The position numbers were made by a program, and so were the translations under genes. This document shows positions 50,217 through 58,057 of a stretch of 64,000 nucleotides of DNA, one piece after another. Location of the stretch: contig CAZPOV010000008.1 in assembly GCA_964588335.1 (NCBI GenBank), positions 1 to 64,000 of the forward strand. Direction: 5' to 3'. Every line of letters begins with the position of its first letter. Positions within the stretch are counted from its first letter, which is position 1. Source of the stretch: JAGQZY01 sp964588335 (GTDB lineage: Bacteria; Bdellovibrionota; Bdellovibrionia; Bdellovibrionales; JAGQZY01). The notes below the pieces were generated by a model that did no database searches, had not been told where the DNA came from, and saw only the letters and a program-made list of their open reading frames with translations.

Positions 50217-51300
50217 CGATCTCAAGAAAACCCCAATCTATGATTCCCACGTTAAGCAGGGGGGCAAGATCGTACCATTTGCCGGCTGGGAGATGCCGGT
50301 GCAGTACGGGAACTTACGGGACGAGCACAATCACGTGCGCCAGGCCGTGGGACTTTTTGATGTTTCACATATGGGTGAAATTCGTGTGCGGGGTCGCGAG
50401 GCTTTAAACACTTTGCAGTGGCTGACCACCAACGATGTCAGTCGCTTGAAAAAAGGTCAGGCTCAGTACACGCTTTTTCCAAATGAAAAGGGCGGAGTTG
50501 TCGACGATCTTATCGTCTATTGCCTTGAACCGGATTCAGATTACCTTCTTTGCGTGAATGCCTCGAATAAGGATAAAGACCTCAAATTTCTCACCGAAAA
50601 CAATCGCGGCGCCATCATCGAAGATGAAAGTTCGACCTGGGGGCAGATCGCCATCCAAGGCCCCAAGGCTATGGAGGCCCTCAAGCGGGTGACGGGTGAG
50701 GATTTCACAAGTTGTCCTGGGTTTGAATTTAGAGAGTGGCAGTGGGGCGATCAGCTCTGCTATGTGGCTCGCACAGGGTACACAGGGGAAGATGGAGTTG
50801 AGATCTTTGTTCCTTGGGACAAGACGGAGGGGCTTTGGAATCTGTTCCTTGAAAAATGCCCAGAGGCTCGCCCGATTGGATTGGGTGCCCGTGACACCCT
50901 TCGCACTGAAATGAAATATCCTTTGTACGGTCAAGAAATCACCGACAGTACTTATCCCCATGAGGCGGGATTGGGATGGGTTGTCAAACTTGATAAAGGT
51001 GATTTTTTAGGGAAAGCCGAAATCGTTAAGGCCAAGGAAAAGGGCTTAAAACGCAAATTGATTGGATTGAAGGTGACCGGTAAAGGCATCGCCAGACCCG
51101 GTTATAAGGTGTTTTCCGTTGACAGTCAGGAAATTGGAGAGGTAACTAGTGGGACTCTCTCACCGAGCTTGAATCAAGCAATTGCAGTGGCTTACGTCGC
51201 TTTTGGTTCTCACGAGGTGGGCACCCGTGTGCAGGTGCAAATGAGAAACAAAATGATTGATGCGGAAATTGTGAAAACCCCTTTCTATAAAAAGGGTTAG
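50209..51300 (+). CDS. gcvT: Glycine cleavage system T protein (aminomethyltransferase)
   Basis: The 363-residue protein shows MPVQYGNLRDEHNHVRQAVG, LFDVSHMGE, GYTGEDGVEIFVP, GLGARDTLRTE and the C-terminal barrel. It transfers the methylene group from the lipoyl-H protein to tetrahydrofolate, releasing ammonia. An AAAGGAG site precedes the ATG inside folD. gcvH follows after 10 bases. The P protein is not next to them. Confidence 0.97.
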   Translation: MSDDLKKTPIYDSHVKQGGKIVPFAGWEMPVQYGNLRDEHNHVRQAVGLFDVSHMGEIRVRGREALNTLQWLTTNDVSRLKKGQAQYTLFPNEKGGVVDDLIVYCLEPDSDYLLCVNASNKDKDLKFLTENNRGAIIEDESSTWGQIAIQGPKAMEALKRVTGEDFTSCPGFEFREWQWGDQLCYVARTGYTGEDGVEIFVPWDKTEGLWNLFLEKCPEARPIGLGARDTLRTEMKYPLYGQEITDSTYPHEAGLGWVVKLDKGDFLGKAEIVKAKEKGLKRKLIGLKVTGKGIARPGYKVFSVDSQEIGEVTSGTLSPSLNQAIAVAYVAFGSHEVGTRVQVQMRNKMIDAEIVKTPFYKKG

Positions 51301-51310
51301 GAGACGACAC

Positions 51311-51697
51311 ATGGCCTACGTTCCAGAGGATTATTACTACACAAAAGATCACGAATGGGCTCAAGTTGATGAGAACGTGGTAACAGTAGGAATCACTCTG
51401 TACGCCCAAGAGCAGTTGGGTGAAGTGGTTTATGTCGATCTTCCTGAAGAAGGACAAAAGGTCACTCAGAACGAAAGTTTTGGTGCGGTTGAAAGTGTAA
51501 AAGCGGCCAGTGACTTGATTGCTCCTGTTTCAGGCACAGTGATTGAAGTGAATACGTCCCATGGAGATGACACAGGAATCATTAATGATGATCCTATGAA
51601 TGACGGTTGGTTGATTCGCATTGAAATGGACACAGAAAAAGAATTGGCTGCTTTGTTAAAAGCACCTGAATATAAAAAACTAATTGAAGCCAAATAG
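51311..51697 (+). CDS. gcvH: Glycine cleavage system H protein
   Basis: The 128-residue lipoyl carrier has YTKDHEWAQVDENVVTVGIT at the start, LGEVVYVDLPEEGQKV and the lipoylation site GAVESVKAASD with Lys64. It shuttles the aminomethyl group between the P, T and L proteins. It is third in the folD-gcvT-gcvH operon. The expected gcvP gene does not follow; a tRNA gene stands 31 bases downstream. Confidence 0.97.
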   Translation: MAYVPEDYYYTKDHEWAQVDENVVTVGITLYAQEQLGEVVYVDLPEEGQKVTQNESFGAVESVKAASDLIAPVSGTVIEVNTSHGDDTGIINDDPMNDGWLIRIEMDTEKELAALLKAPEYKKLIEAK

Positions 51698-51728
51698 TTG
51701 GTTTTGGTTTATATTGAATTGCCTTAAT

Positions 51729-51813
51729 GCGCTTGTGGTGGAATTGGCAGACACGCTAGACTTAGGATCTAGTGCCGAAAGGCGTGGGGGTTCGACTCCC
51801 TCCAGGCGCACCA
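51729..51813 (+). tRNA. tRNA-Leu (anticodon UAG)
   Basis: The 85-base gene folds as a class II tRNA. The acceptor stem is GCGCTTG / CAGGCGC with one G-T pair, a long variable arm is present, the anticodon stem is CTAGA / TCTAG around the loop CTTAGGA with anticodon TAG, and CCA is encoded at 51811-51813. It reads CUA-type leucine codons. Confidence 0.95.
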
Positions 51814-52108
51814 CAACTTCAGCCACTCGCTGTAGTTGTTCACACTTCCCACCTTCTGAAATTTTGATGATGTTGGCTCGCTAGCGCTCGCAGGTGCGCC
51901 CTCCGGGTGTTGAACCCCCAAGGTGAGGCTTTCTCCAGGCGCACCACAACTTCAGCCACTCGCTGTAGTTGTTCACACTTCCCAACATTCGAAGTTGCTA
52001 TATTTATTGGTCGCTCCGCTGCATTGGTTTTTCAATCACTCCCTGTTGTTGTTAACGCTTCTCACCTTCTGAAATTTTGATGATGTTGGCTCGTTAGTGC
52101 TTGCGGAT
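51800..52108 (+). repeat. Repeats derived from the 3' end of tRNA-Leu and its trailer
   Basis: A 52-base segment starting in the tRNA T-arm (51800-51851) is repeated exactly at 51933-51984, including the acceptor 3' strand and CCA. A 31-base segment of the trailer (51850-51880) is repeated exactly at 52063-52093, preceded by a diverged copy of the part before it. Thus three partial copies of one unit lie downstream of the tRNA. They fill the 396 bases up to the next gene, where I see nothing else. Confidence 0.85.
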
Positions 52109-52209
52109 GGGTCTTTTGTTCAATTGGTTTTTCAGTCTCGACCCAAGTTATTTGCAGTTCGAGGGGAGATGTTGTATTCGTCATGAATCCAGAAATCGAG
52201 GTAAAAGAA

Positions 52210-53202
52210 ATGGCTAAATATAATGTCTACGGCGTAGGGAATGCTCTTGTTGATATGGAAATCGAAACCACTGAAGAGTTTCTCAAAAAATCTCAAATCG
52301 AAAAAGGTCTGATGACCCTTGTGGACGAAAGCCGACAGAACGAACTTTTAGACCATATCGACGGTAAAGTTCATAAAAGGACATGCGGGGGCAGTGCGGC
52401 CAACACCATGATCGCAGTTTCCCAATTGGGTGGAAAGGCTTTTTATAGCTGCAAGGTCGCCGATGATGAAGCCGGAGATTTTTATTTCAAAGATTTAGTT
52501 GATAATGGCCTCAAAACCAATTTGGGTCCCAATCGATCGAAAGGTATTACCGGCAAGTGTTTGGTTTTTGTCACCCCCGATGCCGATCGCACCATGAATA
52601 GCTATTTGGGAATTACCGAATCCTTTTCTAAAAATGAAGTTAGAGAAGAAGAATTGGCTGAAAGCGAGTTTCTTTACGTGGAAGGATACTTGGTGACCAG
52701 TGACACAGGCAGGGCCGCAGCCATTCATGCAAAGAAGTGTGCTGAAGAGAAAGGTGTCAGAACGTCGATCACTCTTTCAGATCCTGGTGTTGTCGGTTTT
52801 TTTAAAGATGGTTTTAAGGAAATGATTGGCGATGGAGTTGATCTTCTGTTTTGCAATGAAACGGAAGCACTGAGTTTCACTGGCAAAGACAATCTTTCCG
52901 ACGCTATGGAAGATTTAAAGAAATACGGGAAAACCCTTGCCGTCACTCGAGGGCCGAAAGGCGCTCAACTCTGGGATGGCGAGCAAATCATCAAAATCGA
53001 TGCCCCAAAAGTCGACGCCAAAGACACCAACGGTGCTGGTGACTTATTTGCGGGAGCTTTCCTTTACGCAATCACTCATGGGCACTCTTATTTTGAAGCC
53101 GGCAATTTGGCTTGCCAATGCTCATCTCGTTTGGTTACGGAGTTTGGTGCACGTCTCAATCGAACCGTTCTGCAAAATATTTATAAAGAAATTTTCAGTT
53201 AG
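52210..53202 (+). CDS. PfkB family kinase, adenosine kinase type
   Basis: I start it at the ATG at 52210 (CGAGG site) rather than nine codons upstream. The 330-residue protein has YNVYGVGNALVDMEI, RTCGGSAANTMIAVSQLGG, and the PfkB signature with catalytic aspartate DAKDTNGAGDLFAGAFLYA. The layout matches bacterial adenosine kinases and close sugar kinases, which phosphorylate adenosine or a ribose-type sugar with ATP. The substrate is not certain. A hairpin follows its stop. Confidence 0.88.
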   Translation: MAKYNVYGVGNALVDMEIETTEEFLKKSQIEKGLMTLVDESRQNELLDHIDGKVHKRTCGGSAANTMIAVSQLGGKAFYSCKVADDEAGDFYFKDLVDNGLKTNLGPNRSKGITGKCLVFVTPDADRTMNSYLGITESFSKNEVREEELAESEFLYVEGYLVTSDTGRAAAIHAKKCAEEKGVRTSITLSDPGVVGFFKDGFKEMIGDGVDLLFCNETEALSFTGKDNLSDAMEDLKKYGKTLAVTRGPKGAQLWDGEQIIKIDAPKVDAKDTNGAGDLFAGAFLYAITHGHSYFEAGNLACQCSSRLVTEFGARLNRTVLQNIYKEIFS

Positions 53203-53450
53203 AGCTCAATGGTCCCGAGTGCACTCGGGAATGAATTTTTACCATTAGAGTGAAGAGATTTCTGCCACTTGATCGTTTCACCTTGTTCGATTGGTTGCCA
53301 TTGGCCTTCTTGACAGTTGTATTTAAACTGGCTCAAGCAGTGGCGGTACCAAGATTTTTCTGAACTGACTTTGCAACGCCAATCGAATCGATTCTGTTCA
53401 ATGCCAGTGACACTGAACAGAATCTTCACATTGAAAATACGGCCTTTGAT
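53199..53450 (-). pseudogene. Possible remnant of a cysteine-containing protein gene
   Basis: On the minus strand an open frame without a normal start follows a TGA. It reads GRIFNVKILFSVTGIEQNRF, then DWRCKVSSEKSWYRHCLSQF and KYNCQEGQWQPIEQ, and looks like real protein with tryptophan and cysteine pairs. The only start is a GTG at 53429 without a ribosome site, and a hairpin separates it from the upstream gene. It may be the tail of a lost exported protein; it could also be chance. Confidence 0.3.
53214..53240 (+). terminator. Hairpin after the PfkB kinase gene
   Basis: CCCGAGTGCACTCGGG is a perfect palindrome 12 bases after the stop, followed after AATGAA by five T residues. It is a probable terminator with a slightly displaced T-run. 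Confidence 0.6.
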
Positions 53451-53462
53451 TGGGCATCAAAG
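53437..53462 (-). terminator. Hairpin after the binding-protein-like gene
   Basis: On the minus strand GCCTTTGAT and ATCAAAGGC form a 9-base stem around GCCCA, followed by the T-containing CGTATTTTC. It lies about 20 bases after the stop of the leftward 53481-54665 gene. Confidence 0.6.
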
Positions 53463-53480
53463 GCAAGCTTCACTTAGGTT

Positions 53481-54665
53481 TTAAGAGCCTGGGCATTGAG
53501 CCCATGCGAGATCCGCTGAGTTTGTATCATCGAACCATCGCTGAATTAAGGCATCAAGCCGCTTATTACAGATCAGAGTTTTTAAGTTTTCTTCAATGAA
53601 TTGGCGCATCTCATCGTTGACTTTGGAGACCACAATTCCGTCACCTGTACCAAAAACAAACCCGAGTTTATCATCAACCAAACTTAAATTTTGACTGACA
53701 ACTTCGACCTTGTTGGTTGCTATCTTACCTTCAGCTTTAAGTGAGTTAACGGAGCCGGTGTCAATGAGGGTCAAATCGACCTCGACGCCGAAAAGTTCTG
53801 TTCCGTTTGTTAGGTTGTGATCGATTAATTTATTAATTAAGCTGTTACTTGTTAAAATAACATTAAATTTCTCTTTATTGATTGAGCCGGATACTTTCTG
53901 AGCTATTTCGTCACCATCAGTGTCAGCTGTCGGTTCTTCTAGATCAAGAAAATGGATAAGCTCTGGAAAGTTCTTGCTCATTTCCAAGAAATATTTTCCT
54001 CGAATGGAGCCGTTGCCCTCGGTAACGAGAGTGAGTCCGCGTAAAGGATTGTATCTGTTTTTTCCCGGTTGTGGAATTTGTAAAAGTTGGGAAACTTTTG
54101 ATGAATTCAATCGAGGATTATCATTCACACGTCCAATTAGGATTTTTCCAGCCTTGTAAATGGGGCCTACCATATATCCCCATTTTAATCTTTCTTCAGT
54201 AATCGACATACCTGCTTGAGCGATAGAACCACCTTTAACATTCCCATTATTGTCAATCGCGTGAGCCTCTAGGATAGTGTTGTCTAGGTGAGTGAAAAAA
54301 CTGATGGGCTCACCATCGCTTTGGCTCCAGGGAATTGAAGTGAAACGGATGTAATCGTACTCACCAGAACTGGCAACGATCTCGGTGATTAAATTGGGAT
54401 CGAAGCCTGTGGTATTTCTATCGGCGTCCCAACAACGGTAGGTCGTGAACCTAAAATTTTCGTTGACGGCGTGAAAGACTTTGTCTTGATCAATAACGGT
54501 GGATTCATCAACGGGCTTCAAAGTTGGAGGCTCTCCATTATTCGAACGAATGATTTCAAATAGCTTCGGAGCTGCTTCCGGTTGTTGGCTTATGTCTGCA
54601 CAATCATGAAAAGCAAAACAGTTTAGGGTTTGAAATAGAAATAATAGAAATATAAAAGGTTTCAT
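53481..54665 (-). CDS. Periplasmic solute-binding-like protein (family 3 type, divergent)
   Basis: The ATG at 54665 has a GGAG site and a signal peptide (cleavage near CFA-FHD); the open frame runs further upstream without either. The 394-residue protein has RFTTYRCWDADRNTTGFDPN, similar to the start of family 3 amino-acid binding proteins, and a C-terminal GDGIVVSKVNDEMRQFIEEN ... ALIQRWF, also typical. It is longer than usual because of an insertion with ADTDGDEI. No transporter genes are adjacent, so it may be an orphan or a sensor-like protein. Confidence 0.7.
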   Translation of the reverse strand: MKPFIFLLFLFQTLNCFAFHDCADISQQPEAAPKLFEIIRSNNGEPPTLKPVDESTVIDQDKVFHAVNENFRFTTYRCWDADRNTTGFDPNLITEIVASSGEYDYIRFTSIPWSQSDGEPISFFTHLDNTILEAHAIDNNGNVKGGSIAQAGMSITEERLKWGYMVGPIYKAGKILIGRVNDNPRLNSSKVSQLLQIPQPGKNRYNPLRGLTLVTEGNGSIRGKYFLEMSKNFPELIHFLDLEEPTADTDGDEIAQKVSGSINKEKFNVILTSNSLINKLIDHNLTNGTELFGVEVDLTLIDTGSVNSLKAEGKIATNKVEVVSQNLSLVDDKLGFVFGTGDGIVVSKVNDEMRQFIEENLKTLICNKRLDALIQRWFDDTNSADLAWAQCPGS

Positions 54666-54978
54666 TGGTACTCCATAAAAATTATAAATAGTTCGTTGTC
54701 TGTCGATACCGAAGTCAGGGCTGTTGATCTCGGTACAGAAAAACCTATTGCCTGTAATACAGGTCATATATAAAAATCTTGGGAGACGTAAATATTTCGA
54801 AAACATAAAGGGTAGAGATTGCAACTCACCCCTAAGAATGTCTTGCGAATAATACAAGGTAGAATAAATCGAAGTTTTCTGGGAGGTTTCGTTAAAAATG
54901 CAGTCAAATACAGACATTACTTCCATTTATAATCTTTATTATAATCGGCTTTAAGGAACTCAATAGCAAAGTCTGATT

Positions 54979-55140
54979 TTACATCATCATTAGAAAAGCC
55001 GGATCCAGGAAGACCGAGAAGAAAGCCATCAAGCAGGCTAAGATTCCGACCGCAATAACGTTGGCATTCCAAAAAAAATGAGGGGTCAGCAATAAAAAGA
55101 CTCCAAGACTTAGTAATGCAAAGGGGGTTGTAAATAACAT
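54979..55140 (-). CDS. Small two-span membrane protein
   Basis: The ATG at 55140 has an AAGGAG site and a promoter upstream. The 53-residue product has two hydrophobic segments (PFALLSLGVFLLLTPHFFW and VIAVGILACLMAFFSVFLDP). It resembles small hydrophobic proteins often annotated as DUF3096-like or hypothetical membrane proteins. Function unknown. Confidence 0.65.
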   Translation of the reverse strand: MLFTTPFALLSLGVFLLLTPHFFWNANVIAVGILACLMAFFSVFLDPAFLMMM

Positions 55141-55568
55141 TCTATATTCTCCTTCCAGGTGTTCGCTGAATAAAGTTATATAACAATATACCATAGTATG
55201 TAGTCAAGCGTATTTGCTGCTGAATTTAAAAGCTGGTCATTTCAGTGGTTTATGAATTTACTGGCTGCGTTTAAAGCGGCGAAACAAGTTGCGAAGACTG
55301 TTTTGAGTGGTTGCAAAAAGTCACTTATTTGCATACGCCATGCAACAATTACATTCCGTCATTTTGAGTCAGGTGACGAACCTTGGAAGCTGCCAAACGG
55401 CCACTTGCTTGTTCTCGGGTTCGTCTACGCAACTGGAAATACTAATTTTAATAAACTATGACGGCGAAAATTTTGACCAAACCGGCTCACAATCTTAAAA
55501 ACTCAGCAAGATTTTAACTAACGAACAACAACAACAACAACGTAATAACGACCTGGGAGGGTAATTTT
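55141..55568. other. Gap before the first duplicated module, with TGACGAAC sites
   Basis: Apart from the leftward promoter, this 428-base gap holds an inverted pair GACGAACC (55375-55382) and GGTTCGTC (55418-55425), and a CAA-repeat leader just before gene A. The 12-mer GGTGACGAACCT here (55372-55383) recurs in the gap before the second module (58951-58962). A 69-codon open frame at 55252 has no ribosome site and I do not call it. Confidence 0.5.
55176..55207 (-). promoter_or_regulatory. Sigma-70-like promoter of the small membrane protein gene
   Basis: On the minus strand TTGACT is followed after 17-18 bases by an AT-rich TTATAT. The start codon of the small membrane protein gene lies about 36 bases further on. 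Confidence 0.5.
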
Positions 55569-56063
55569 ATGAAAGCATTATTGGTACTTTTAACTGTATT
55601 GGCGACTAGTTCAGCTTTTGCTGGTGTTAGCTCTATGTCTTGGGGTGAAATCCTTAGCGATTCTAGCCTAGTGGTTCCAAACGACTTGGTTTTCCAAAAC
55701 GGACCTGGATATGGCGCGACTTGGAAAGCTGCGACTGACAAAAACGTTTGTCATGATGGATCAACTGTTTATGGTGGAACTTCACTTGTTCGTGTTTGTT
55801 CTGGTTCTGACAGCAGCGAAGACTGTGAGTGGGTACGAGTAAAATTGGAAACTCCTTTCTACTACACTGCTAAAGTTCAGAAGTGTACTGGTTCAGATGA
55901 CAGCAACTGTGTTTGGACGACTAAAACTGTGGACAACTCGCCTAACAGAATGATGGCTATTTACAAAAAGCCATCTGGCAGCAACGGAAATCTTCAGTAT
56001 GTTGGTAAAAAAGCATACACAATTCCTTACTGTGCTGACCTAGCTCCAGTTCCTGCCAACTAA
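55569..56063 (+). CDS. Module 1, protein A: small secreted protein with six cysteines
   Basis: The 164-residue protein has a signal peptide (MKALLVLLTVLATSSAFA) and a mature part of about 146 residues with six cysteines at 61, 77, 86, 106, 114 and 155. Conserved with its paralogue at 59126 are VCHxxxxxYGG, all six cysteines, AIYKK near residue 130 and TIPxCxD at the end. The cysteines suggest three disulfides. A GGGAGG site precedes the ATG and a strong terminator follows the gene, so it is probably made in excess over the genes after it. I know no named family. Confidence 0.85.
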   Translation: MKALLVLLTVLATSSAFAGVSSMSWGEILSDSSLVVPNDLVFQNGPGYGATWKAATDKNVCHDGSTVYGGTSLVRVCSGSDSSEDCEWVRVKLETPFYYTAKVQKCTGSDDSNCVWTTKTVDNSPNRMMAIYKKPSGSNGNLQYVGKKAYTIPYCADLAPVPAN

Positions 56064-56092
56064 TTAGCAGCAACTGATAGTGGTTAATAACA

Positions 56093-56125
56093 AGGTGCCA
56101 ATTAAAGCTTGGCACCTTTTTTTTT
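56093..56125 (+). terminator. Strong terminator after gene A of module 1
   Basis: AGGTGCCAA and TTGGCACCT form a 9-base stem around a 7-base loop, followed by nine T residues. The next gene starts 13 bases later. Confidence 0.93.
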
Positions 56126-56138
56126 ATAAGGGGATGGT

Positions 56139-57101
56139 ATGATTTTTTTGAGATTTTTCATTGTAAGTATTGTTTTGCTACTCACTGCGCAGAGTTTTGC
56201 ACAGTTGCCGGGACTTGAATCGGCTTACGGGCGTTTGTTGGGGCGAACTCGCTCTCGGATTCAAAACCAGAATTTAATTACAAGTGGTGCATCTCAAACA
56301 TGTCATACCCAAGCCTTAGATATTCGCGCCGATGGTCGTATCGACATTACTGTGGTCTTTGGTTACATGGATGTTTCTGGTGGCCAAGACTTTAATGACT
56401 CTGGAAATAACTTGTATGGCAATGGTCATGTACTCGATCTTGACGGCAAAGCCGCTTTAAGAAGTCTTTTGAAGTCTCGTTGTCCTTCACGAAACATTGT
56501 GGCCTGCGATTTCAAAGGCAGTGGAGATACCTTAACTAAAAGAATTCGTGATCGATGGTCGAATACAAATTTGCAAGTGACTGTTCGACTGGCCTCACCG
56601 GCAGTCACAGCCTACAACGCATACAATGTCGGGAATTATGCCGCCCAGCAAAGACGGTCGTCGCAAAATGCGAAAAACATTTTCTTAAGTGGCCTTCAAA
56701 CTCAAGATGCGACCATTTATATGGGACATGCCCGAAGTGGTGGTGGTCCCGACTTTTCGCCGCCCGTCCTCTACAATAATGGGCATGTGAATTATTCCCA
56801 TTATAAAAGCCAGCGCGAGGGTATTCGCTCAATGCTTGGAGCTTTACAGGCCGCAGCCGAACCCAGTTCAGTCATTGGAGTTTTAGCGTGCAAGAGCACA
56901 GGTCTGTTTGCCAACAGTATCCGCAACAAAGCCCCTGGTTCCTTGATTGTGACGGCGTCGGATCTTTTTGATTACAATGACATTCTGCCTACGGGATATG
57001 CCATGATTGAAGCCATCGTCAGTCAAAGATGCAGCAGCGAATTCACCAATCTGGTGAAAGTTCAGCCTGGAAGTCGGAATTTTCTCAACCTTTTCTATTG
57101 A
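56139..57101 (+). CDS. Module 1, protein B: secreted protein with possible clan CD peptidase site
   Basis: The 320-residue protein has a signal peptide (cleavage near SFA-QLP). Residues 190-260 show a hydrophobic strand then GHARSGGGPDF with His197, and 54 residues later a strand then VLACKSTGLF with Cys251. A strand-His-Gly-like step and a strand-x-Cys step in this order and distance is the pattern of clan CD cysteine peptidases (caspases, gingipains, CHAT). Here the residue after the histidine is alanine, so the call is tentative. Four further cysteines are present. It has no counterpart in the second module. Confidence 0.6.
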   Translation: MIFLRFFIVSIVLLLTAQSFAQLPGLESAYGRLLGRTRSRIQNQNLITSGASQTCHTQALDIRADGRIDITVVFGYMDVSGGQDFNDSGNNLYGNGHVLDLDGKAALRSLLKSRCPSRNIVACDFKGSGDTLTKRIRDRWSNTNLQVTVRLASPAVTAYNAYNVGNYAAQQRRSSQNAKNIFLSGLQTQDATIYMGHARSGGGPDFSPPVLYNNGHVNYSHYKSQREGIRSMLGALQAAAEPSSVIGVLACKSTGLFANSIRNKAPGSLIVTASDLFDYNDILPTGYAMIEAIVSQRCSSEFTNLVKVQPGSRNFLNLFY

Positions 57102-57242
57102 TCGGCCTTCCTAAGTATCTGATATTACATGAAAAAGGGACGTGAATCCTCTTCACTTTTCAGATGAAAATATTACTGTGTCTCTGATGCTCAAAGACAG
57201 TTCGTCATCTTTTCGATATGACGGATCTCAGAGAGGGTGTCT

Positions 57243-58049
57243 ATGCGTCGGTTTTTGTTTTTCATTTTAGCGTTCATCTTATCAAGCGCGGCGTTGGCGA
57301 AAATTAACCGAATCTACGAACCCATATTGGTTTCCCAGTCTCTCACATTGTCGCCCCATCGCCTTTGTCATAATGGCCTGTTTCTATCCTTTAAGAACAA
57401 AGTTGAATGTGAAAGAGCCAGGGTCCCTAACTTTGATTGCGAACAGTTTTTCCATATTGCACCGATTCGCTCGACCGAGGAGATCTTTTTAACAAGCGAT
57501 CCTTCCTCTTATGTGACACGCTTCTACCACATTGATTTGCGTTACCGTTATCAGGAAGTCGATACTGTGAACGACATCCTCCTGGTTGACGAACCCCGTA
57601 CGGTTTCTGCGTGCGAAAACCAGCCTATTTATGTGACTGAAAATGTGACCCAACGTCGTCCCGTTCAAAACCAAGAGGAACAAATATTGATCGCCTCTCT
57701 TCTCGATCAGGCAAATCGGAGTAATAATGAAAATTACCTGATCCTTAACACTCCGATCGGAAGTGTCGGACAGGCCGAGGTTTTAACGGCTGAAGATCTT
57801 GGGAAATCAGATGCCGAACTGAATCTCGCAAAAATGAAAACACCTTTTTGCAGTGACTATGGTGTCGATCAAATCTGGAAACTCTCTGGAGAGTACACAG
57901 GAAGTGGTGTTCGAAGTCTGCATCCGGCCCGCTTGCAAACCATCTCTCGACCTCTTTATGTTAAAGCAAAAAGATGGGTGATTAACGAGGAAACCGGAGA
58001 AATGGAACTCAGATATGAGTTCACGTGTGAAAAAGTTTGGGAAATTTAG
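57243..58049 (+). CDS. Module 1, protein C: larger secreted protein with six cysteines
   Basis: I use the ATG at 57243 (GAGAGGG site) rather than the GTG two codons earlier. The 268-residue protein has a signal peptide (MRRFLFFILAFILSSAALA) and cysteines at 42, 56, 66, 124, about 201 and 263. All six have counterparts in the paralogue at 59771, with LCHNGLFLSFKN / LCQDGQFLYFKN and SGEYTGSGV / SGEWSGNGV. Its first half also resembles protein A in cysteine layout. The regulator D begins eight bases after its stop. Family unknown. Confidence 0.83.
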   Translation: MRRFLFFILAFILSSAALAKINRIYEPILVSQSLTLSPHRLCHNGLFLSFKNKVECERARVPNFDCEQFFHIAPIRSTEEIFLTSDPSSYVTRFYHIDLRYRYQEVDTVNDILLVDEPRTVSACENQPIYVTENVTQRRPVQNQEEQILIASLLDQANRSNNENYLILNTPIGSVGQAEVLTAEDLGKSDAELNLAKMKTPFCSDYGVDQIWKLSGEYTGSGVRSLHPARLQTISRPLYVKAKRWVINEETGEMELRYEFTCEKVWEI

Positions 58050-58057
58050 TCAGGGTT

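Noticed and set aside
51684..51884. Open frame running through tRNA-Leu
   Set aside because: It overlaps the tRNA gene completely, so it cannot be a protein gene.
51800..52108. tRNA-end repeats as borders of an integrated phage or island
   Set aside because: The copies are about 130 bases apart with no integrase or cargo between them.
55252..55461. Open frame of 69 codons before module 1
   Set aside because: No ribosome site or signal peptide, and it covers the inverted pair that looks regulatory.
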